DNA of 64,000 nucleotides from assembly GCF_013204885.1 (NCBI RefSeq), contig NZ_JABMKX010000004.1, positions 310,001 to 374,000 of the forward strand. Direction: 5' to 3'. The notes beneath the pieces were generated by a model. It did no database searches. It was given only the letters and a program-made list of their open reading frames with translations, and was not told where the DNA came from. Positions within the stretch are counted from its first letter, which is position 1, and the number at the start of each line of letters is the position of its first letter. Below, one piece after another: positions 48,921 to 58,062 of the stretch. The translations under genes were made by a program, and so were the position numbers. Source of the stretch: Paenibacillus tritici (GTDB lineage: Bacteria; Bacillota; Bacilli; Paenibacillales; Paenibacillaceae).

Positions 48921-48971
48921 AAGAATTCGTGCATTGCCCTTCTATGAACTTCCAATCCATCTTGTTACTAT
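48921..48971 (+). promoter_or_regulatory. Promoter of the sugar-receptor gene with conserved activator motif
   Basis: GAATTCGTGCATTGCCCTT at 48923-48941 recurs before the permease gene with one change. The -10-like TACTAT starts at 48966, 25 bp after the motif end, as in the second copy. No good -35 is seen, which suggests an activator-dependent promoter. Confidence 0.55.
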
Positions 48972-49015
48972 AGCAATGTAGCAAGACAATACAGATTTAT
49001 ACAGGAGGGTTAAAG

Positions 49016-50353
49016 ATGTTGAAATGGAAGCGTTCTCTTTCGGTGTTGGCCATGACAGCGATAGTAGGTACACTGGCTGCCTGCGGCGGCGGAGGAAATA
49101 AAGTGAACAATGCCGGAGCGGCTACGGAGGCACCTGCCAGCACAACTGCTGCTGCAACTGAAGCTCCAAGCACCAATGAACCTGTCAAGCTCCGTATTAT
49201 GTGGTGGGGTTCCCAGCCGCGTCACGAAGCTACCCTGGCGGCGCTCGACTTGTATACGAAGAACAATCCGAATGTAACGTTCGAGCCGGAGTATTCCGGG
49301 ATGGACGGTTATCTGGACAAATTATCTACGCAGGCTGCGGCCAACAACGCTCCCGATGTAGTTCAGCTTGACCCGGGCTGGATGCCGGACTGGATGGCCC
49401 GCCAGCAATTGGCCGATCTGGCTCCTGAGGTGGATGTCAGCAAATTCGACGGGAAGCTGCTGGCCGGGGGCCAGAGGGAAGGCAAGCAGTATGCCGTGCC
49501 GCTCGGATCGGTAGCCTTCGGTATGGTATATGATAAAGCCGCGATGGATAAGCTGGGCATTGCGAATCCGGCCAACGGCTGGACCTGGGATGAATTCTTC
49601 GCCCTAGCCAAGGAATCCAAAGCCAAGCTGCCGAAGGGCCAATATTTCACCCTGGACTATGCGGGCAACTACTTCATGTATTCCGCCTATCAATATGCCA
49701 AGGGCAAAGGGCAGGTCATCACGGATGACGGTCATTTCAACGTAGATGAAGCCTCCTATCTGGAATGGACCAAGAAATTTGAAGAGCTGCGCAAGGAAGG
49801 CCTCGTTCCTCCGGCGGACGTCAATGCCTCCGATAAGGAAAATGATCCGCAGATGGACCTGCTGGCAGCAGGGAAAGTCCTGTTCCGCTACAGCTTCTCC
49901 AACAATCTGGGAACCTGGGACAGTATTAAGCCAGGAGCTTATGCCCTTGTAACCATGCCGCGTGCCGAAGAAGCCGGAGGCTGGCTGAAGCCGTCGATGT
50001 ACATGGCTGTCTCCAAGAATTCCAAGCATGCCGAAGAAGCCAAGAAATTCATCAACTGGTTCGTGAATGATCCGGAAGCGGCTCAAATCACCAAAACCTT
50101 CCGCGGCCTGCCGGCCAACAAGGAGAATGCCGCCCTGCTGGAAGCGAATATGAGCGATCTGGATAAGGTGGGCTTAGAACTTCTCCGTGCGACAGAGCCG
50201 GATGGCCAGACCTGGTCGGCCGGAGCCGGCGGCTGGACCAACTTCGTGGATAAAGACTGGGTGCTGGTCCGTGATCAGCTCAGCTTCGGGAAATCCACAC
50301 CGGAGGAAGCCTTCAAGCAGCTTAAGGAAGCTTCGCAATCTTACGAGAAATAA
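49016..50353 (+). CDS. Sugar ABC transporter solute-binding lipoprotein (family 1)
   Basis: 445 residues. Signal peptide and lipobox LAAC (Cys near residue 23), then a Thr/Ala-rich linker and an extracellular binding domain: LRIMWWGSQPRHEATLAAL, DVVQLDPGWMPDW, PLGSVAFGMVYDKAAM and FINWFVNDPEAAQI. It binds a mono- or oligosaccharide and delivers it to the permeases at 50520 and 51479. The ATPase is not in the operon, so a shared MsmX-like ATPase is expected. CAGGAGGG precedes the ATG. The sugar cannot be determined. Confidence 0.92.
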   Translation: MLKWKRSLSVLAMTAIVGTLAACGGGGNKVNNAGAATEAPASTTAAATEAPSTNEPVKLRIMWWGSQPRHEATLAALDLYTKNNPNVTFEPEYSGMDGYLDKLSTQAAANNAPDVVQLDPGWMPDWMARQQLADLAPEVDVSKFDGKLLAGGQREGKQYAVPLGSVAFGMVYDKAAMDKLGIANPANGWTWDEFFALAKESKAKLPKGQYFTLDYAGNYFMYSAYQYAKGKGQVITDDGHFNVDEASYLEWTKKFEELRKEGLVPPADVNASDKENDPQMDLLAAGKVLFRYSFSNNLGTWDSIKPGAYALVTMPRAEEAGGWLKPSMYMAVSKNSKHAEEAKKFINWFVNDPEAAQITKTFRGLPANKENAALLEANMSDLDKVGLELLRATEPDGQTWSAGAGGWTNFVDKDWVLVRDQLSFGKSTPEEAFKQLKEASQSYEK

Positions 50354-50365
50354 GCTGTGAACTTT

Positions 50366-50397
50366 AAGCCCGGGCAGCCATGTCCCGGGCTTTCTTT
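50366..50397 (+). terminator. Terminator or attenuator between receptor and permease genes
   Basis: AAGCCCGGG and CCCGGGCTT are perfect arms, then TTCTTT. It would keep receptor mRNA levels higher than permease mRNA. Confidence 0.8.
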
Positions 50398-50432
50398 ATC
50401 AACGGGTCTCTGAATTAATCGTTATATTTTGA

Positions 50433-50483
50433 AAGAATTCGAGCATTGCCCTTATTTAGAAGAACCTGGGCCAATTATATACT
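50433..50483 (+). promoter_or_regulatory. Promoter of the permease genes with conserved activator motif
   Basis: GAATTCGAGCATTGCCCTT at 50435-50453 differs at one base from the copy at 48923. The -10-like TATACT starts at 50478, again 25 bp after the motif end. Confidence 0.55.
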
Positions 50484-50519
50484 TAAGCTATACAAATTGA
50501 CCACAAGAGGTGACCACAG

Positions 50520-51482
50520 ATGAACCGCTCCACAACCACTTTAGCCCAAGCCGCACCATCGCCCAAAAAAAGCTCCTATTTCAAAAGCCGGTGGAACGCG
50601 CCGCTTGCAGGCTATTTGTTTATTTCGCCCTGGCTGATCGGGTTTCTGGTGCTGACAGCGTATCCGTTATTCCTGTCGCTGTATTATTCATTTACCGACT
50701 ACACCCTGATGCAGCCCATGCAATGGATCGGGTCCCGCAATTACGAACGGATTTTTACAGCAGACCCCAAATTCATTCAATCCGCCAAAGTCACTGTTAT
50801 GTATGTGCTTGCTTCCGTGCCCCTTAAGCTCATTGCGGCCCTGCTTGTAGCTATGGTTCTGAGCAAGGCTGTCAAAGGGATCGGCTTCTACCGCACAGCG
50901 ATCTATTTCCCCTCACTCATCGGAGGCAGCATCGGGGTATCCCTGCTGTGGCGTAACATCTTCGGCGTAGACGGGATTTTCAATAAGCTGATTGCTGTCT
51001 TTGGCATCGAGGGCAAAAGCTGGATTACCAATCCCGACACAGCGCTCGGCACACTGATTCTGCTCACGGTCTGGCAATTCGGCTCCACCATGGTCATCTT
51101 CCTGGCAGGACTGAAGCAGATTCCGAATGACTTGTACGAGGCTTCCTCAGTGGACGGGGCCAACAAAATCGTTCAATTCTTCCGCATCACACTGCCCATG
51201 CTGTCGCCCATCCTTTACTTCAACCTGATCATGGCCGTTATTAATGCCTTCCAGATGTTCACCTCGGCCTTTGTGATTACGAACGGCGGTCCGATGAATG
51301 CTACATATGTGTATGCCATGTACCTGTACGAACGGGCATTCAGCCGCTATGAGCTGGGCTACGCTTCCGCACTGGCCTGGATTATGCTGGTCGCCATAGT
51401 AGCCGCAACGCTCCTGATCTCCTACACCTCGAAGTATTGGGTATTCTATGAGACTGACACTGGAGGGAAAAAACGCAAATGA
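50520..51482 (+). CDS. Sugar ABC transporter permease, MalF/UgpA type
   Basis: 320 residues, six membrane helices. The start of helix 1 is PLAGYLFISPWLIGFLVL, with SFTDYTLMQP following; the EAA loop is YEASSVDGANKIVQFFRITLP with LSPILYFNL after it. It pairs with the next gene (4-nt overlap) to form the sugar channel in the membrane. The start follows AAGAGGTGACC. Confidence 0.92.
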   Translation: MNRSTTTLAQAAPSPKKSSYFKSRWNAPLAGYLFISPWLIGFLVLTAYPLFLSLYYSFTDYTLMQPMQWIGSRNYERIFTADPKFIQSAKVTVMYVLASVPLKLIAALLVAMVLSKAVKGIGFYRTAIYFPSLIGGSIGVSLLWRNIFGVDGIFNKLIAVFGIEGKSWITNPDTALGTLILLTVWQFGSTMVIFLAGLKQIPNDLYEASSVDGANKIVQFFRITLPMLSPILYFNLIMAVINAFQMFTSAFVITNGGPMNATYVYAMYLYERAFSRYELGYASALAWIMLVAIVAATLLISYTSKYWVFYETDTGGKKRK

Positions 51483-52327
51483 CAACAACTTTGAACTGGA
51501 AGCCTGCACTCCGGCATGTATTCATGATTCTCTTCAGCTTCCTCATGGTCTATCCGATTGTCTGGTGGATCGGGGCATCCCTGAAGGACAGCACCGAGCT
51601 AAGCTCGCCGGGAATCTTCCCGTCCGTCCCGCAATGGGAGAACTTCACCAAGGGCTGGAATTCGGTTCCCGGACACACATTCACTGACTTCTATCTCAAC
51701 ACCTTCGGCCTTGAAATTATGGTGCTGATCGCAACCCTGTTATCCTGCACGCTGGTTGCCTTCGGCTTCGCCAGACTGGATTTCCCGCTGAAGAAGTTCT
51801 GGTTCTCCATTCTGATGCTGACGCTGATGATGCCGGGACAGGTGCTGATTATTCCCCAGTATGCCTTGTTCCATCAGCTGGGCTGGGTTAATACGTATTT
51901 GCCATTTGTCGTTCCCCATCTGCTGGCAGGCGGGGCCGGGGGCAGCTTCTTCGTCTTCCTGCTGATTCAGTTTATCCGCGGTGTGCCCAAGGAGCTGGAT
52001 GAATCGGCCAAAATCGACGGCTGCTCATGGTTCGGAATTTTCTGGAGAGTGGTTATGCCTCTGGCGTTCCCGGCGGTGGTGACGGTGACGATCTTCTGCT
52101 TCCTGTGGAACTGGGATGACTTCCTGGGTCACCTCCTGTACATCAACACGGTTGACAAATACACGGTTGGTCTAGCGCTGCGCATGATTAATGACTCACA
52201 GTCTGCTGCCGAGTGGGGCCAGCTCCTGGCCATGTCGCTTGTCTCGATTATTCCGGCTACCCTTGTATTCATATTCCTGCAAAAGTATTTCGTGGATGGG
52301 ATTGCGACAACGGGGATAAAGGGATAA
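51479..52327 (+). CDS. Sugar ABC transporter permease, MalG/UgpE type
   Basis: 282 residues, six membrane helices. Conserved blocks are MILFSFLMVYPIVWWIGASL, FARLDFPLKKFWF, and the EAA loop LDESAKIDGCSWFGIFWRVV followed by MPLAFPAVVTV. The C-terminus KYFVDGIATTGIKG is typical. It overlaps the preceding permease gene by 4 nt and forms the channel with it. Confidence 0.92.
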   Translation: MTTTLNWKPALRHVFMILFSFLMVYPIVWWIGASLKDSTELSSPGIFPSVPQWENFTKGWNSVPGHTFTDFYLNTFGLEIMVLIATLLSCTLVAFGFARLDFPLKKFWFSILMLTLMMPGQVLIIPQYALFHQLGWVNTYLPFVVPHLLAGGAGGSFFVFLLIQFIRGVPKELDESAKIDGCSWFGIFWRVVMPLAFPAVVTVTIFCFLWNWDDFLGHLLYINTVDKYTVGLALRMINDSQSAAEWGQLLAMSLVSIIPATLVFIFLQKYFVDGIATTGIKG

Positions 52328-52351
52328 GATGTTAAAAAACATCCGTCTGAT

Positions 52352-52396
52352 AACGGTAAAGCGACAGAGCCTTATTCGCCGCTTTACCGTTTATTT
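52352..52396 (+). terminator. Terminator of the permease genes
   Basis: AACGGTAAAGCG pairs with CGCTTTACCGTT, followed by TATTT. The short T-run makes it moderate. Confidence 0.7.
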
Positions 52397-52451
52397 CGAA
52401 ATATAAGCAATTATATGTTTTACACAATAATTTATCCTTCTATTTCTCGCT

Positions 52452-52493
52452 GAAACGGCACCGTCCTTTGAAAGGACGGTAAAGCCGTTTCTA
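52452..52493 (+). promoter_or_regulatory. Nested perfect hairpin just before the sensor kinase start
   Basis: GAAACGGC pairs with GCCGTTTC around an inner palindrome CCGTCCTTTGAAAGGACGG. It ends 35 bp before the kinase TTG start, with no T-run, so an mRNA leader structure or protein-binding site is more likely than a terminator. Confidence 0.55.
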
Positions 52494-52527
52494 CTTGTGT
52501 GAGCCGGAGGCGAAGGAAGGGGATAGC

Positions 52528-54291
52528 TTGATCAATCCTTTTAAGAAATACAGGATCGACCGACTTTTTTTTCATAGCTTTGCTATCGTTCTTATTCTGG
52601 TAATAGCCGTTACTGCATGGACCAGCTACAGCAATTCCTCCAAGGCCCTTGTACAGACCACCTCTCATTATCAGCAGCGGCTGCTGGACGAATTGAATAA
52701 TGAAATCAGCACCCGGCTGGATATGATTGAGCAGATCTCACTGTCCACCTCACGGGACAACGAGCTGACGACCTTTCTGCTGAACAGGCAGGATGATTTC
52801 GAGCGGTACCGCAAGCGTGTGAGCGTTGAGAGTGCGCTCGGCAATTTGACCTATGCCATTCCGTTGATTCAGGGGATTGACCTGTATATGGATGAGCCGA
52901 TGCCGAGCGACGGCCAGAGCTATATCCAATTCCGGAATATTCGCGATCTGGATAAGCAGTCCTGGGCCAGGAATCTGGTGAAAAGCGATTTCGCCTGGTC
53001 GGGGGAGCATTCCATTCCCAGCGTGCAGGGGGAGATTCCGGTTCTAAGCTTCGCCAGAAAGGTAATGAACGAGAACGACTATCTCGGTGTGCTGGTCGTC
53101 CATATTAAGGCCAAGGAGATCCGTGCGCTGCTGACCGGTAACTCCTCCGGGTCGAACCGGATCATGGCGGACAGCGGGGGGAAGCAGATTCTGAGCATCG
53201 GGGAGACGCTCGAACAGAGTGAATGGTCCAAATGGATCGATCTCAAGAGTAACAACTCAGGTTATGTCCATATTCCCGGGGATGAGAATTCCGGCAATAC
53301 CCTGCTCGTCTATTCCAGAATGGACAACTCCATTTGGACGCTGCTCGAATTCACCTCCTGGAAACAGATTACGGCAAGCAGTCTGGAGCTGGCGGAATGG
53401 ATCGGACTGATCGGGATTGGGGCTATTCTGCTGGTCCTGCTGCTGACGCATTATCTGAGCAAGCAATTTACCAAGCCGATCAAGCAACTTGTAAGCGCTA
53501 TGAAGATATATTCTGTAGGCGGGCATAGAGAGGAGCTGCCTATAGATTACGAGAATGAATTCGGTTATTTATTCTCCGGCTACCGCAAGCAGAACGACCG
53601 TATCGAGGAGCTGTACCTGTCGCTCGAACGGCGTTATGAGCAGCAGCGCAAAGCGGAGATTGAGGCCTTGCAGGCCAATATTAATCCTCACTTCCTCTAT
53701 AATATGCTGGACCAGCTCAACTGGATGGCTATTGATGCCGGACAGGATGAGCTCAGCCGGATTCTGGAGCTGATGGGCCAGATGTTCCGTATCGGCTTAT
53801 CCAATGGGGCGAGCTTCATCATGATCTCTGAAGAGCTGCAGCATATTCAGTGTTATCTGGAGATCCAGCAGCTTCGCTGGGGGGACGGGCTGGAGTACCA
53901 GATTGATGTGGCACCGGAGCTTCAGGAGATCTACCTCCCTAAGCTCACCTTGCAGCCTTTCGTGGAGAATTCCATTGTTCACGGATTCAACAAGCAGCGC
54001 AGCGGTCATATCTCTATCCGCATGGCTATGTTAGAGGAAGCGGTGCAGATTATTATTGACGATAATGGAGCAGGCCTGAAGCAGCCGGAGGAGCGGCCGA
54101 GGAGCCGCCGCACCGGCGGCTATGGCATACGTAATGTGAGAGAGCGGATTGCCGGATATTTCGGCAATGAGTACGGGATTACGCTGAAGGAGCGTGAAGA
54201 AGGCGGGACCCGGGTGGAGATTATTCTGCCGCTGCTCACAGAGGCTCCGGCACAGACACTGACGGCTTCGCTGGCTGCGAAAGAAGGCTGA
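52528..54291 (+). CDS. YesM-type membrane sensor histidine kinase
   Basis: 587 residues from a TTG at 52528 (AAGGAAGGGG just upstream; GTG at 52495 is less likely). Helix 1 is FFHSFAIVLILVIAVTAW, an extracellular sensor follows, helix 2 is WIGLIGIGAILLVLLLTHYL, then HAMP and a His_kinase domain with ANINPHFLYNMLDQLNWMA (His388) and the HATPase end RRTGGYGIRNVRERI. It likely senses the sugar, perhaps through the receptor, and phosphorylates the AraC-type regulator that follows. Confidence 0.92.
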   Translation: MINPFKKYRIDRLFFHSFAIVLILVIAVTAWTSYSNSSKALVQTTSHYQQRLLDELNNEISTRLDMIEQISLSTSRDNELTTFLLNRQDDFERYRKRVSVESALGNLTYAIPLIQGIDLYMDEPMPSDGQSYIQFRNIRDLDKQSWARNLVKSDFAWSGEHSIPSVQGEIPVLSFARKVMNENDYLGVLVVHIKAKEIRALLTGNSSGSNRIMADSGGKQILSIGETLEQSEWSKWIDLKSNNSGYVHIPGDENSGNTLLVYSRMDNSIWTLLEFTSWKQITASSLELAEWIGLIGIGAILLVLLLTHYLSKQFTKPIKQLVSAMKIYSVGGHREELPIDYENEFGYLFSGYRKQNDRIEELYLSLERRYEQQRKAEIEALQANINPHFLYNMLDQLNWMAIDAGQDELSRILELMGQMFRIGLSNGASFIMISEELQHIQCYLEIQQLRWGDGLEYQIDVAPELQEIYLPKLTLQPFVENSIVHGFNKQRSGHISIRMAMLEEAVQIIIDDNGAGLKQPEERPRSRRTGGYGIRNVRERIAGYFGNEYGITLKEREEGGTRVEIILPLLTEAPAQTLTASLAAKEG

Positions 54292-54334
54292 TACCGCTGC
54301 TGCGGGGATGTAGAAGCTTAAGGAGGCACAGATA

Positions 54335-55939
54335 ATGTGGAAGATCGCTATTATTGACGATGAGCGCCAGGTACTTCAGGGAATGAAGCGGGCGATTCCA
54401 TGGGAGGAGCTGGGTGCAGAATGGGCCGGTGAGGCGCTTAACGGGGGAGACGGGCTTACGATGATCCGAGCAGCCAGCCCGGACATTGTGATCACCGATA
54501 TCTATATGCCGGTGATGAGTGGCCTGGAGATGATGGAGCAATTAAGGAACGAGGGCTTCAAGGGCAAAATTATTATTTTGAGCGGATATTCAGACTTTGA
54601 ACATGCCAGGCAAGCCCTAAGGCTTCAGGTCAGTGACTATGTCTCCAAGCCGATCAGTCTGCCCACACTCCGAACGATTCTGTCCAAGGTCATTGCGGAG
54701 CTGGTCAAAGAGCAGGAGAAGCGGACCCGGCAAGGAGAGCTTGAGCTGAAAATGATGTTATACGAGCCGTTTGTCGAGAAGGAATGGGTTCGTTCGGCAG
54801 CAGTCGGCACGCTGGACCCTGCGTACCGCAACAATACCCATCTTCCGTCTTCGTATCATTATTGGCTGGAACGCCGCCATGCCACGATCGGAATCGAGCT
54901 GATCCGCGATGACCGGGCGAGTTCCTTCTCGGTCTCTGACTGGAATCTGTTTCGCTTCGCGGTCAGCAATATTGCCTGTGAGGTAACGCGCAAGCATTTT
55001 GCCAACATGGAATATACAGAGCTGAACAGCAACAGGGCATTATTGATTATTCATCCTGACGCAGAATGCACGCAGCAGCTTGAGGAGCTGGCGACCCGGC
55101 TGATTGACAGCATCAGCTCGTATCTTCGGCTGATGGTCCGCATAGGTATAGGAGGACTGAAGGATACGTGGACGAAGATTCCCGAATCGACGGAAGAGGC
55201 CTTCCGCGCCATGGATCACGGAGCTCTGCGGATCAGCCCGGCTTATGAAGTGTACTGCTACCGGGAGAGTCACAGCAGCGGGCAGGACCGGGGAGTCCTC
55301 TTCCCGGTCAAGTTCTCTTATAAGCTGGCCGCTGCAATGAAGGCTTCACAGGAGGCTGAGGCACAACAGCTTGTATACGGTTACATCGCGGAGCTGCAAG
55401 CGCAGCAAGGGGTCTCCGCCAGCTACGTGCAGATGCTCGGCAGTGAACTGTGGGGAATTATTGCCTACGCCTTATATGAATCAGGATTCGTGCTCGATGA
55501 CCTGTTCACCAATGATCAGATCGCCCAGGAGATCGGCAACCTGGCCGTGCCGGATCAGCTGGCAGGCTGGTTATCCGCCAAGATCACAGCGATCTGTGCC
55601 AGCCGCCAATGGAAGGGCAGCAGCAAGCACAGGCAGATTGTTGATTTCATGACCAACTATATCCATGAGCATTATGCCGAGGAGCTTACGCTGGCCGATC
55701 TTTCGGATAAGGTGTTCATCTCCCGGAATCATTTGTCGATTATCTTCAAGAATATCACCGGGGAGACATTCAACAACTACCTGACCCGGGTGCGGATTGA
55801 GAAGGCCAGAGAGCTGCTCATGGAACGCAATATGCTGGTCTATGAAGTGGCGGAACGGGTGGGCTACAAGAACATTCCTTATTTCAGCACACTATTCAAA
55901 AAGATCACCGGTATGAACCCGACAGAGCTGATCAAATGA
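54335..55939 (+). CDS. YesN-type response regulator with AraC DNA-binding domain
   Basis: 534 residues. Receiver: IIDDERQVLQGMKRA, ITDIYMPVMSGL (Asp55) and VSDYVSKPI. A long middle region of unknown type follows, then an AraC HTH pair (EELTLADLSDKVFISRNHLS, then VAERVGYKNIPYFSTLFKK) at the C-terminus. It is the partner of the preceding kinase and is the best candidate to bind the 19-bp motif in front of the receptor and permease genes. GGAGGCAC precedes the ATG. Confidence 0.92.
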   Translation: MWKIAIIDDERQVLQGMKRAIPWEELGAEWAGEALNGGDGLTMIRAASPDIVITDIYMPVMSGLEMMEQLRNEGFKGKIIILSGYSDFEHARQALRLQVSDYVSKPISLPTLRTILSKVIAELVKEQEKRTRQGELELKMMLYEPFVEKEWVRSAAVGTLDPAYRNNTHLPSSYHYWLERRHATIGIELIRDDRASSFSVSDWNLFRFAVSNIACEVTRKHFANMEYTELNSNRALLIIHPDAECTQQLEELATRLIDSISSYLRLMVRIGIGGLKDTWTKIPESTEEAFRAMDHGALRISPAYEVYCYRESHSSGQDRGVLFPVKFSYKLAAAMKASQEAEAQQLVYGYIAELQAQQGVSASYVQMLGSELWGIIAYALYESGFVLDDLFTNDQIAQEIGNLAVPDQLAGWLSAKITAICASRQWKGSSKHRQIVDFMTNYIHEHYAEELTLADLSDKVFISRNHLSIIFKNITGETFNNYLTRVRIEKARELLMERNMLVYEVAERVGYKNIPYFSTLFKKITGMNPTELIK

Positions 55940-56078
55940 ATGCGCCTAATGAAGTCTGATGGCATTGGCGGGACGGCGGTCCTGCCATGGGCGGAAAATC
56001 ATAGCCCGGGTTCAAGGAGAGAGCGCGTACTTACTGTAGTACAGCATCATCACACCAGTTCACAGGGGAGGACAGGTT

Positions 56079-57161
56079 ATGTCCGTAACATTCAGTATTA
56101 TCGGCGGGGCCGGTTTCCGTGCACAATATTATCTCAGAATTGCCCGCTCGTTGCCGGACCGCTTCCGGATTGGCGGCCTTGTGGTAAGGGACCGGGCCAA
56201 AGGGAAGGCCATGGAAGCGGCATGGGGCGTTCAGACGTATCGTTCCCTTGAAGAGCTGCTCAGGAACGAGGACCCGGACTTTGTCGTTGTCTCGGTCAGC
56301 GGTCAGGCTTCCCTGGACTATTTGTACCGTCTGGCGTCACTGGGCCTTCCCGCGCTGACGGAGACACCTCCTGCCTCAGGCCTGGAAGAGCTGGAGCAGC
56401 TGCATAAGGAGCTGACCCGGCACGGGGCGTGGATTCAAGTCGCCGAGCAGTATCCTTACCATCCTGTTCAAGAAGCGAGACTGTCGCTGATCCGTTCAGG
56501 CAGGCTCGGCAGAATCACAGAAACGACGGTCTCCGTGTCGCATCTCTATCATGGAGCAGGCCTGATCCGCAAGATGCTTGGCATCGGGTTCGAGGAGACC
56601 ACCATCCGGGGGATGCGGTTCGCCTCCAGCTGGGTGGGCGGCCCGACCCGGAGCGGTCCTCCGGCTGAAGACAAGCTGATTCCGCTACAGCGGGATCTGG
56701 CCTGGCTGGATTTTGGGGACCGGCTGGGTATTTACGATTTCACCAAGGATCAGCACCGCTCCTGGACACGCTCGAATCATCTCTCCGTACGCGGCGAGCG
56801 GGGGGAGATCTTCGACAACCGCGTGCTTATCCAGCAGGATAATCTGGTGCCGCTGCAAATGGAGCTGAGACGCATCAACAAAGGGGAGCAGGAGAATGCA
56901 GAGGGCTATTACCTGCAAGGGATTATCTGCGGTGAACAATGGGTCTATGATAACCCGTTCACTCCTGCCCGGCTGTATGATGATGAGATTGCCATTGCCA
57001 CCTGCCTGGACCAAATGGCCAGCTACTCCGCAGGCGGCCCGGGATTCTACGGACTGGAGCAAGCCTCGCAGGATGCCTATCTCGGACTGATGATTGACAA
57101 GGCGATTCAGACCGGCGAGACGGTGAGAACCGAGCGGATGTGCTGGGCGGAGGACAGGTAG
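56079..57161 (+). CDS. Divergent Gfo/Idh/MocA-family protein lacking the usual catalytic lysine
   Basis: 360 residues with a Rossmann fold (FSIIGGAGFRAQYYLRIARS) and FVVVSVSGQASLDYLYRLAS. Where active relatives have an EKP motif, this protein has TETPPA (Lys to Thr), and the second catalytic region GAGLIRKMLGIGFEE lacks the usual DxxxH. It may bind NAD(P) but not catalyse the usual reaction, or use other residues. It is 139 bp after the regulator in the sugar operon. GGGGAGGACAGG precedes the ATG. Confidence 0.75.
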   Translation: MSVTFSIIGGAGFRAQYYLRIARSLPDRFRIGGLVVRDRAKGKAMEAAWGVQTYRSLEELLRNEDPDFVVVSVSGQASLDYLYRLASLGLPALTETPPASGLEELEQLHKELTRHGAWIQVAEQYPYHPVQEARLSLIRSGRLGRITETTVSVSHLYHGAGLIRKMLGIGFEETTIRGMRFASSWVGGPTRSGPPAEDKLIPLQRDLAWLDFGDRLGIYDFTKDQHRSWTRSNHLSVRGERGEIFDNRVLIQQDNLVPLQMELRRINKGEQENAEGYYLQGIICGEQWVYDNPFTPARLYDDEIAIATCLDQMASYSAGGPGFYGLEQASQDAYLGLMIDKAIQTGETVRTERMCWAEDR

Positions 57162-57336
57162 GCGACGCTGCGCTGGTGTAGGTGATTCAGGTCCTGGGGA
57201 AGTGAATACGTGCGCTAATCAGAAATTTTATAAAGAAATAACCAGATTCAGGAATAACTCTGCGAAATCAGATATATTATGATCTATGTCACATCGCTGT
57301 GTGATTATCATTTGATAATTTGTGGAGGTTGAAATA

Positions 57337-57744
57337 ATGCGGGGAACGGTTAACAAATACATCCGTCTATCTTTAATTGGAGTTCTTTTTACCGGTACAG
57401 TCGGTACAGCCAGTCTGGGAGTCCATTCGCTGAAGGCTTATGCGTCGGATGAGTTCAATGCAGCAGGGCATAGCTCACCTTCGTCCATGACCCTGTTCTC
57501 TCAGCCGCCATGGCCGCCCAATGTAACTGCAGATGATGAAGCCAACACTATCATAGGTGCGAACGAGAAGATGGAGTATTCCACTGACGAAGGCTTGAAC
57601 TGGACCGCCTATGATCCGCTCTGCCCGCCGGTCTTCTGCGGCGACCTGACGGTGCAGGTGCGGATCGCAGGAGACAGCGTGAATTATATTCCGGCCGGAT
57701 TTATCAAAACGCTGACGTTTACAGCGGATACGCCGGATGTCTGA
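57337..57744 (+). CDS. Small secreted protein with a DUF4073-like domain
   Basis: 135 residues. The signal peptide spans about the first 35 residues (SLIGVLFTGTVGTASLGVHS, ending AYAS). The rest resembles the single DUF4073-type module seen in large surface proteins of Paenibacillus: ANTIIGANEKMEYSTDEGLN and FCGDLTVQVRIAGDSVNY, ending in KTLTFTAD. Here it stands alone. The ATG follows GTGGAGG at 8 nt. Function unknown. Confidence 0.7.
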   Translation: MRGTVNKYIRLSLIGVLFTGTVGTASLGVHSLKAYASDEFNAAGHSSPSSMTLFSQPPWPPNVTADDEANTIIGANEKMEYSTDEGLNWTAYDPLCPPVFCGDLTVQVRIAGDSVNYIPAGFIKTLTFTADTPDV

Positions 57745-57963
57745 TACGGCAGTTTAGCGGACGCACCCCGTACACCGAAATTAGCGAGTATAGCGTAGCG
57801 GACTGCGGATTAATGTTAGGTGCGGCTTTAAGGCTATCTATCAATTGAACAATTATGTTCCCTCGCCATATCTAATCACGATTCCGTCCGTCACAGGACG
57901 GGGGCGATGTCATTGACGCTGGCAGCAACAGACACTATAATCTATAAAAACGGATGAAGCACA

Positions 57964-58005
57964 TCCCGTACCCATGGTTTGTTGGGTGCGGGATTTTTTG
58001 TTTTT
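57964..58005 (+). terminator. Intrinsic terminator upstream of the nuclease-like gene
   Basis: TCCCGTACCCA and TGGGTGCGGGA pair around GGTTTGT or similar, followed by TTTTTTG and seven T. The 57745-57960 stretch before it shows no gene. Confidence 0.8.
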
Positions 58006-58062
58006 TTAGGGCACAGTACGGTTCCACGTTTTGCGGATGATGTACAGAGGAGGATGAAGGGA

